12,506 nt of DNA from the NCBI GenBank assembly GCA_024958995.1, contig JANXGZ010000186.1:1-12506 (forward strand), in the 5' to 3' direction. The notes under the pieces were generated by a model. That model had not been told where the DNA came from. It did not search any database and saw nothing but the letters and a program-made list of their open reading frames with translations. Each line of letters starts with the position of its first letter. Within the stretch, counting starts at the first letter, position 1. Both the position numbers and the translations under genes were made by a program. Below, in pieces: positions 7,670-12,506 of this stretch. Origin of the DNA: Methylococcales bacterium. GTDB lineage: Bacteria > Pseudomonadota > Gammaproteobacteria > Methylococcales > UBA1147.

Positions 7670-8989
7670 ATGACATCAATCAATTTTCATCTCCAGCCCG
7701 GCGGGTCTCTTAAGGGTAGATGCCGGGTTCCAGGGGATAAATCGATCTCGCATCGCGCCATCATGCTGGGATCGATCGCCGAAGGGCTGACTCGTATCAG
7801 AGGTTTGCTGGAAGGTGATGACAATATTGCAACTCTGAACGCATTTCGATCAATGGGTGTTGAAATTTCCGGACCCCGGGGCGGGGAGCTTAGAATCAAC
7901 GGTAGAGGCTTCCACGGACTGAAAGGCCCTGAGGGGTCGATGGATCTCGGAAACTCCGGTACTTCCATGCGGCTTCTATGCGGTTTACTTGCCGGCCAGA
8001 AGTTTGATAGCTGTTTGGTTGGTGATGCATCACTGTCGAAGCGACCGATGGGCCGGGTGACGGAACCCCTGGCGCTGATGAGGGGGGATATCGAAACCAC
8101 CCCTAGAGGAACAGCACCGTTGGTCATTCATGGCAATCCGTATCTCGAGGGTGTCAGGCACGAGCTCCGGATCGCTAGTGCTCAGGTTAAATCATGTCTG
8201 CTACTGGCCGGTTTGTACGCGGCGGGAACCACCAGTGTTGTTGAACCCGGGATTACACGCGATCATACGGAACGTATGCTGCAAGGGTTTTCGTATCCGG
8301 TGGAACGGAAGGGCAACCGGGTTGCCGTGAAGGGCGGCGGTTCGCTGCTGGGAACCAACATTAATATTCCGGCCGATATTTCATCAGCGGCCTTTTTCAT
8401 GGTCGGTGCATCGATTGCCGAGAATTCGGATATTACCCTGGAGCATGTTGGGGTCAACCCTACCCGGGCGGGGGTGATCGATATCCTGAATCTGATGGGC
8501 GCGCGGATCGAAACGAAAAATCTGCGCCAGGCAGGGGGCGAACCGGTGGCTGATATCCGTGTAAGGAGCACCTTCCTGAAAGGGATTCGGATTCCCGAGC
8601 AGTATGTGCCAGTTGCCATTGATGAATTCCCGGCTATTTTTATTGCGGCTGCCTGTGCTAAAGGTGAAACCGTCCTGACCGGAGCCAAGGAACTCAGGGT
8701 CAAGGAGAGCGATCGAATTCAGGTAATGCTTGAGGGGTTGATTGAACTGGGGGTCGATGCAGTTGCAACCGATGATGGCCTGGTCATTCAGGGAGGGTCT
8801 CTCGGTGGTGGGATAATCGATTCAAAGGGTGATCACAGGGTGGCGATGGCATTTTCTATGGCTGCTCTCCGAGCTAGGGGGGAAATAATAGTTACCGATT
8901 GCAAGAATGTTGATACATCGTTTCCGGGCTTCCAGGCAATGGCGCAGTTTCTGGGTTTGCAGATCACAACCGAGGTGGATGGGCAATGA
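7670..8989 (+). CDS. aroA: 3-Phosphoshikimate 1-carboxyvinyltransferase (EPSP synthase)
   Basis: The sixth step of the shikimate pathway: joins shikimate 3-phosphate and phosphoenolpyruvate to EPSP, the direct precursor of chorismate. The 439 residues show GDKSISHR with K24, S25 and R29, LGNSGTSMR, SLSKRPMGR, SAQVKS, RDHTERML, D318 in AIDEFP, LRVKESDR with K345 and E346, and GDHRVAMA near the C-terminus. The set LGNSGTSMRLL / RPMGRV / RDHTERML resembles the Pseudomonas and type II-like enzymes more than E. coli (which has MRPL at the same place). Glyphosate response cannot be predicted from this. ATG 7670 gives the family N-terminus; no good Shine-Dalgarno site precedes it. The stop overlaps the cmk start by four bases, implying coupled translation. 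Confidence 0.96.
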   Translation: MTSINFHLQPGGSLKGRCRVPGDKSISHRAIMLGSIAEGLTRIRGLLEGDDNIATLNAFRSMGVEISGPRGGELRINGRGFHGLKGPEGSMDLGNSGTSMRLLCGLLAGQKFDSCLVGDASLSKRPMGRVTEPLALMRGDIETTPRGTAPLVIHGNPYLEGVRHELRIASAQVKSCLLLAGLYAAGTTSVVEPGITRDHTERMLQGFSYPVERKGNRVAVKGGGSLLGTNINIPADISSAAFFMVGASIAENSDITLEHVGVNPTRAGVIDILNLMGARIETKNLRQAGGEPVADIRVRSTFLKGIRIPEQYVPVAIDEFPAIFIAAACAKGETVLTGAKELRVKESDRIQVMLEGLIELGVDAVATDDGLVIQGGSLGGGIIDSKGDHRVAMAFSMAALRARGEIIVTDCKNVDTSFPGFQAMAQFLGLQITTEVDGQ

Positions 8990-9654
8990 ATACCAATATT
9001 CCGGTGATCACCCTGGATGGTCCAAGCGGAGCGGGTAAGGGAACTATCAGTAGAATCATTGCAAAGCGGCTGGGATGGCATTACCTGGATAGCGGTGCTA
9101 TCTACCGGGCGTTAGCGGTGGAAATGATCAATCTCGGCATTTCTGCCGACGATGAGGCTTCTGTAAGAACTGCAGCAAGGGAGATGGATCTGCGCTTCGA
9201 GTTTGAGGCCCAGTTTGCAGTCCTGTTGTCAGGGCAGGATATTTCGGCAGGCCTTCAGAGCGAGGCATGCGGGAACCAGGCGTCCCAGGTCGCCGCGATA
9301 GCCAGTGTTCGTGAGGTCCTTTTGCAAAAGCAGCGGGACTTTCGGCGGCTCCCAGGATTAGTTGCAGATGGCCGTGATATGGGGACTGTCGTGTTTCCGG
9401 ATGCCCCGTTCAAGTTCTTTCTCACTGCCAGCGCTAAAGTCAGGGGCGAAAGAAGATATAAGCAGTTGAAAGAAAAAGGAATGAATGTTAATCTTGATCA
9501 AATCATTGATGAATTAATGAGAAGAGATCAGCGTGATCAGAATCGCAAGACGGCACCTCTAGCCAGGGCCGAGGATGCTGTTCTGGTTGACTCTTCCAGA
9601 ATAACGATTGATCAAGTCGTCGAGCGGATAACTAAGCTAATTCTAGCTGATTGA
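8986..9654 (+). CDS. cmk: Cytidylate kinase
   Basis: It phosphorylates CMP and dCMP with ATP, recycling cytidine nucleotides released by RNA and phospholipid turnover. The product has 222 residues (family about 220-230). The Walker A loop GPSGAGKGT is at 12-20, DSGAIYR (34-40) contributes to the nucleoside site, and DGRDMGTVVFPDA starts at D128. The lid region RRDQRDQNRKTAPL and the closing LVDSS are also typical. ATG 8986 overlaps the aroA stop as ATGA, the usual coupling in this gene pair. rpsA follows after 110 bases, an order kept across most proteobacteria. Confidence 0.97.
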   Translation: MNTNIPVITLDGPSGAGKGTISRIIAKRLGWHYLDSGAIYRALAVEMINLGISADDEASVRTAAREMDLRFEFEAQFAVLLSGQDISAGLQSEACGNQASQVAAIASVREVLLQKQRDFRRLPGLVADGRDMGTVVFPDAPFKFFLTASAKVRGERRYKQLKEKGMNVNLDQIIDELMRRDQRDQNRKTAPLARAEDAVLVDSSRITIDQVVERITKLILAD

Positions 9655-9660
9655 CCGGTC

Positions 9661-9683
9661 AAGACGATTAGGGGTGCCGTCTT
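9661..9683 (+). repeat. 6-bp hairpin between cmk and rpsA
   Basis: AAGACG (9661-9666) pairs with CGTCTT (9678-9683) around an 11-base loop. No U-tract follows, so it is not a convincing terminator. It lies upstream of the rpsA promoter candidate and would be in the rpsA leader only on transcripts coming from cmk. Confidence 0.35.
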
Positions 9684-9685
9684 CC

Positions 9686-9714
9686 TTGAAGGGGGATCGG
9701 CAGGTATTTTTAAT
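9686..9714 (+). promoter_or_regulatory. Candidate sigma-70 promoter for rpsA
   Basis: TTGAAG (9686-9691, four of six -35 bases) is followed after 17 bases by TTTAAT (9709-9714, five of six -10 bases) in a T-rich stretch. Transcription would start near 9720-9722, just before the leader hairpin and about 45 bases before the rpsA start. In E. coli rpsA likewise has its own promoters downstream of or within cmk. The assignment here is consensus matching only. Confidence 0.5.
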
Positions 9715-9723
9715 TTTTTATGG

Positions 9724-9748
9724 GGTCCGTTAGTTGTGGTAACGGACC
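9724..9748 (+). promoter_or_regulatory. rpsA leader hairpin (likely translation-control element)
   Basis: GGTCCGTT (9724-9731) pairs perfectly with AACGGACC (9741-9748) around a 9-base loop. It lies at the 5' end of the predicted rpsA mRNA and 16 bases before ATG 9765. The region between is A/U and purine rich, without a canonical Shine-Dalgarno sequence. In E. coli the rpsA start region lacks a strong Shine-Dalgarno site, is folded into hairpins and is the target of autogenous repression by S1. The layout here is compatible with that, but only this hairpin is directly visible. Confidence 0.55.
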
Positions 9749-9764
9749 GAGAATATATAGAGAG

Positions 9765-11438
9765 ATGACCGAAAATTTTGCCGAAATGTTTGAAGAAAGT
9801 CTAGCGCAGATGGAGATGCGTGCTGGATCAATTTTATCTGGAACCGTTATTGATATTGGATCGGAGACTGTTGTGGTCAGCGCCGGGCTGAAATCCGAAG
9901 GCGTGGTTCCCAAGTGGCAATTCCTCGATGCGGCCGGCAACCTCGAAGTCGAGGTCGGCGATGAAGTGGAGGTTGCTCTGGACATGATCGAAGACGGTCT
10001 GGGTGCGACCCTTTTGTCCAGAGACCGGGCCAAGAAAAACAAGGCATGGCAGGAACTGGAGGATGCATTCGAAAATGGTGATACGATTCAGGGCCGATTA
10101 ACCGGCAAGGTGCGCGGTGGTTTTACTGTGGCGGTCGGAGCATTGCGGGCTTTTCTGCCTGGTTCTCTTGTTGACGTCAGACCGGTTCGCGATACAGCAT
10201 TCCTCGAGGGACGTGATCTCGAATTTAAAGTGATCAAGATCGATCAGAAACGCAATAACGTTGTTCTTTCCAGACGGGCAGTTGTCGAGAAAGAGTACAG
10301 TGCCGAGCGAGAGGCACTGCTTGCATCCCTGGAGGACGGCGTGGTTGTTAACGGAATCGTCAAGAACCTCACCGATTATGGTGCATTCATAGACCTTGGC
10401 GGCATTGACGGGCTGCTCCATATTACCGATATGGCCTGGAGAAGGGTTCGGCATCCATCCGAGTGCGTCGAAATTGGTCAAGAAATTCAGGTTAAGATTC
10501 TCAAGTTTGACAAGGAGAAAAATCGCGTTTCCTTGGGTATGAAGCAAATGGGTGAAGATCCCTGGCAAAATATTTCCCGACGTTATCCGAAGGGAAGTCG
10601 CCTGTTTGGAAAGGTCAACAACCTTACGGATTATGGGTGCTTCGTAGAAATCGAGGAGGGAGTCGAAGGACTGGTTCACGTTTCCGAAATGGACTGGACC
10701 AACAAGAACGTCAGTCCGTCTCGTATAGTGCAACTGGGTGACGAAGTGGAAATCATGGTCCTCGACATCGATGAGGACCGTCGTCGAATTTCATTGGGCA
10801 TGAAGCAATGCAAGGCGAATCCATGGGACGAGTTTGCTGCTATTCACAAGAAAGGGGATCGGCTTTCCGGAACCATCAAGTCCATTACCGATTTTGGTGT
10901 ATTCATCGGTCTGGATGGAGGAATCGATGGTTTGGTTCACCTGTCGGATATTTCCTGGCAGGTCGGCGGCGACGAAGCGATTCGAAACTACAAACGAGGG
11001 GATCAGGTCGAGTCGGTCATCCTGGGTATCGATTCCGAACGCGAGCGTATTTCTCTGGGGATCAAGCAGCTTGAACAGGACCCATTCCAGAATTACATCG
11101 CATCTCTAGACAAGGGCGTTCTGGTCAAGGGTGTGATCAAGGAAGTTGTGCCGAGAGGGGCAATAGTGACTCTGGAAGAAAACGTCGATGGATTTATTCG
11201 TGCTTCCGAGATTCAGAAGGACCGGGTAGAAGACGCCCGCACCTTGCTTAAGGAGGGCGAAGAAGTCGAAGCCAAGTTTGTCGGTGTCGATAAGAAGAAC
11301 AAGATGATTAACCTTTCAATCAAGGCCAAGCATCATGAAGAAGAGTCTACGGCACTGAAGGATTATTCAAGCCAGGCGGTAGTGGGCAAAGCCACCCTCG
11401 GTGATATTTTCAAAGAACACATGGATGAGAGCAGTTAA
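9765..11438 (+). CDS. rpsA: 30S ribosomal protein S1
   Basis: S1 binds mRNA, unfolds it and brings it to the 30S subunit for initiation. From ATG 9765 the protein has 557 residues, the same length as in E. coli, and begins with the family N-terminus MTENFAEMFEESLAQ. Six S1-type OB-fold repeats follow at roughly 20-87, 105-171, 190-260, 275-347, 362-434 and 450-520. Repeats 3-5 carry the TDYGAFI / TDYGCFV / TDFGVFI and DGLLHITD-like cores; repeat 6 is more divergent (VPRGAIVTL, DGFIRASE). The C-terminus is lysine/glutamate rich. An in-frame ATG at 9720 lies at the predicted transcription start and would be translated through the leader hairpin, so it is rejected. A short AGAGAG abuts the chosen start. 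Confidence 0.98.
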   Translation: MTENFAEMFEESLAQMEMRAGSILSGTVIDIGSETVVVSAGLKSEGVVPKWQFLDAAGNLEVEVGDEVEVALDMIEDGLGATLLSRDRAKKNKAWQELEDAFENGDTIQGRLTGKVRGGFTVAVGALRAFLPGSLVDVRPVRDTAFLEGRDLEFKVIKIDQKRNNVVLSRRAVVEKEYSAEREALLASLEDGVVVNGIVKNLTDYGAFIDLGGIDGLLHITDMAWRRVRHPSECVEIGQEIQVKILKFDKEKNRVSLGMKQMGEDPWQNISRRYPKGSRLFGKVNNLTDYGCFVEIEEGVEGLVHVSEMDWTNKNVSPSRIVQLGDEVEIMVLDIDEDRRRISLGMKQCKANPWDEFAAIHKKGDRLSGTIKSITDFGVFIGLDGGIDGLVHLSDISWQVGGDEAIRNYKRGDQVESVILGIDSERERISLGIKQLEQDPFQNYIASLDKGVLVKGVIKEVVPRGAIVTLEENVDGFIRASEIQKDRVEDARTLLKEGEEVEAKFVGVDKKNKMINLSIKAKHHEEESTALKDYSSQAVVGKATLGDIFKEHMDESS

Positions 11439-11482
11439 AACTCTGTGGGTTGGTATGTTTTTGAATTGATGTGGAAATTAAA

Positions 11483-11788
11483 GTGACTAAATCGGAGTTG
11501 ATCGATGCCCTTGCGAACAAGCAAGGGCATCTTGTTCTCAAAGATGTCGAGTTGGCTGTGAAATGTATACTCGAACAGATGAGCCAAGCATTATCTAGAG
11601 GCGATAGGATCGAAATCAGGGGTTTTGGCAGTTTTTCACTACATTATCGTCCTCCAAGGATCGGTCGTAACCCAAAAACCGGCGATTCAGTGTTGCTGGC
11701 GGCGAAGCATGTGCCTCATTTCAAACCGGGCAAAGAACTGCGGAATCGGGCCGACGATTCACGAAAAAGATACGAAATCGAGCCATGA
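11483..11788 (+). CDS. ihfB: Integration host factor subunit beta
   Basis: This HU/IHF-fold protein dimerises with IHF-alpha and bends DNA sharply at specific sites in recombination, replication and transcription. From GTG 11483 it has 101 residues (E. coli 94) and begins MTKSELIDAL, matching the family start. RIEIRGFGSFSLHYR leads into the beta arm, where GRNPKTG places the DNA-intercalating proline at P64, the E. coli number. HVPHFKPGKELRNRAD closes the fold and a short extension DSRKRYEIEP follows. GGAA at 11473-11476 is well spaced from GTG 11483. The in-frame GTG at 11471 adds four residues and lacks a ribosome site. The rpsA stop is 44 bases upstream, the usual neighbour. Confidence 0.95.
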   Translation: MTKSELIDALANKQGHLVLKDVELAVKCILEQMSQALSRGDRIEIRGFGSFSLHYRPPRIGRNPKTGDSVLLAAKHVPHFKPGKELRNRADDSRKRYEIEP

Positions 11789-12000
11789 TCAGTTGGCCGT
11801 TGTAAATGGGTATTTGCAATCACCTTCCCCGATTGACAATACTTCCTGGTAACTAAGGACCTTGATTTAATAACGAGTCGTTAAAAACGGATGGAATTTA
11901 AGGCAGGGGAAACCGGTATCCGGTTGTAGGGAAGGTCAAAAGAATCCCAGGAGTGTCACGCACAGAACCGTCCGGTAGATCGAAGGGGAGGTCATTGGCT
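11789..12000. other. ihfB-lapA intergenic region with short inverted repeats
   Basis: About 210 bases without a convincing gene. It contains two small perfect inverted repeats, TAACGAGTCGTTA at 11871-11883 and AACCGGTATCCGGTT at 11911-11925. Neither is followed by a T-tract. An isolated TTGACA at 11833-11838 has no acceptable -10 at the proper distance. The repeats could be protein-binding sites or chance; I see no clear terminator or promoter. Confidence 0.4.
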
Positions 12001-12237
12001 TTGACACAGATTCTATCTTTAACCTTTGTCGCTCTGGTTTTTTGTACAGTTCTTGTGTTTTCCGCTCAGAGTCTCGGTCCGGTACAAAGTTATTTTTATC
12101 GGAGTTCAGGGTGGATGCTGGCTCTCTCTTTTTCGGTCGAACTTCTGGTCGCTATAGTCGCTACTTGTTCGGCGTGGTTTCTTCCTGCTCTTAGGCTTAA
12201 GGGTGAGAATCAGCGCCTGAAAGAGCAACTTCAATAG
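12001..12237 (+). CDS. lapA: LapA-like small inner-membrane protein (DUF1049 family)
   Basis: A 78-residue protein with two predicted membrane segments (about 4-22 and 38-61) followed by a charged, coiled-coil-like tail (LRLKGENQRLKEQLQ). This is the architecture of LapA/YciS, a partner of LapB in lipopolysaccharide assembly control. The loop SLGPVQSYFYRSS stands where family members carry a VxxNYF-like stretch. The sequence is divergent, so the name rests on layout plus position between ihfB and lapB. TTG 12001 was chosen because GGGGAGG (11985-11991) lies nine bases upstream and the first membrane segment then begins at once. A GTG at 11953 would add 16 polar residues, but its AGGAG overlaps the start codon. 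The lapB frame begins 62 bases after the stop. Confidence 0.8.
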   Translation: MTQILSLTFVALVFCTVLVFSAQSLGPVQSYFYRSSGWMLALSFSVELLVAIVATCSAWFLPALRLKGENQRLKEQLQ

Positions 12238-12285
12238 CATGCCGGGATGCGATATTCCGTTTCAGGCATGCCTTTTCTTTATTCT
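12237..12285 (+). terminator. Possible intrinsic terminator or attenuator between lapA and lapB
   Basis: GCATGCC (12237-12243) pairs with GGCATGC (12265-12271) as a perfect 7-bp stem around a 21-base loop. It is followed by a T-rich run (CTTTTCTTTATTCT, 12272-12285). The left arm begins on the last base of the lapA stop codon and the tail ends 14 bases before the lapB start. The large loop weakens the call. If functional it would reduce read-through into lapB rather than end an operon. Confidence 0.4.
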
Positions 12286-12299
12286 ATCAGTGTACTCGG

Positions 12300-12506
12300 T
12301 TGCTTGAGTTGGTAGCGTTTCTACTACCTGTCGCAGCGGCTTCTCGTTATTATCGGAAAAACCCTCATCGTACGGATGCGTTACGTTCTGAAAGGATCCG
12401 CGCCATAGGCCTGAATTACAGCCTGAATGAGAAAATACAATCGACGCTCGAACTGGCAACCGGGATCACCGATACGGGCGGAAAGTCTATAGAATCCCGG
12501 ATGGCT
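12300..12506 (+). CDS. lapB: LapB (YciM), N-terminal part, cut by window edge
   Basis: Reading from TTG 12300 gives 69 open codons to the window end. The peptide starts MLELVAFLLPVAAASRYYRKN, which closely follows the membrane anchor of E. coli LapB (MLELLFLLLPVAAAYG). It is followed by the beginning of the first TPR region (RAIGLNYSLNEK). LapB is an inner-membrane-anchored cytoplasmic TPR/rubredoxin protein that coordinates lipopolysaccharide transport and controls FtsH-mediated LpxC turnover. The TPR array and the metal-binding C-terminus lie beyond the window. No in-frame ATG is available between the lapA stop and this point and no good Shine-Dalgarno site is visible, so the start rests on N-terminal similarity. 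Confidence 0.82.
   Translation, partial: MLELVAFLLPVAAASRYYRKNPHRTDALRSERIRAIGLNYSLNEKIQSTLELATGITDTGGKSIESRMA

Noticed and set aside
9720..9764. Upstream in-frame ATG of rpsA at 9720
   Set aside because: It coincides with the predicted transcription start, has no ribosome site and would translate through the leader hairpin; ATG 9765 gives exactly 557 residues and the conserved N-terminus.
11833..11838. Consensus TTGACA after ihfB as a lapA promoter
   Set aside because: No acceptable -10 hexamer lies 15-19 bases downstream.
12268..12315. ATG-started mini-ORF between lapA and lapB
   Set aside because: It is only 15 codons, lies in a frame different from lapB, ends inside lapB and has no ribosome site; lapB similarity begins at TTG 12300.

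Overview
The window reads as a chromosomal housekeeping region of a gammaproteobacterium outside the Enterobacterales. The order gyrA-serC-pheA-hisC-tyrA-aroA-cmk-rpsA-ihfB-lapA-lapB is the arrangement known from Pseudomonas and related lineages. The protein sequences agree: a Pseudomonas-type PheA, a type II-like EPSP synthase motif set and a 557-residue S1. Base composition is balanced and looks even along the window. All recognised genes lie on the plus strand. I see no mobile element, phage gene, CRISPR array or toxin/defence gene.

Layout. Positions 1-39 are the 3' end of a class II tRNA, most likely tRNA-Leu. About 515 bases without a convincing gene follow, holding a strong extended -10 promoter candidate near 344-372. 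Next come gyrA (556-3126) and, six bases later, serC (3133-4215). After a gap with a possible promoter come pheA (start taken as ATG 4381), hisC (5512-6624) and tyrA (ATG 6626, one base after the hisC stop). A 171-base gap separates tyrA from aroA (7670-8989). It holds a perfect 10-bp stem-loop and a possible 29-codon leader ORF. aroA overlaps cmk (8986-9654) by the ATGA tetranucleotide. rpsA (9765-11438) has its own promoter candidate and leader hairpin. ihfB (GTG 11483-11788), lapA (TTG 12001-12237) and the first 69 codons of lapB (TTG 12300 to the window edge) finish the window.

How the genes work together. serC (serine and pyridoxal phosphate synthesis), pheA, hisC, tyrA and aroA form an aromatic amino acid block. 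AroA makes the chorismate precursor, PheA converts chorismate to prephenate and phenylpyruvate, TyrA carries prephenate or arogenate towards tyrosine, and the HisC-type enzyme supplies a PLP-dependent transaminase. The cmk-rpsA-ihfB part covers CMP recycling, ribosomal protein S1 and the IHF beta subunit. lapA-lapB belong to control of lipopolysaccharide assembly at the inner membrane. gyrA supplies the DNA-cleaving subunit of gyrase.

I did not find a new biological system. The points most worth a second look are the tyrA-aroA gap, the hairpin with a T-rich tail between lapA and lapB, and the rpsA leader. The start codons of five genes (pheA, tyrA, rpsA, ihfB, lapA) are best placed downstream of the longest open frame, and lapB has no ATG start.
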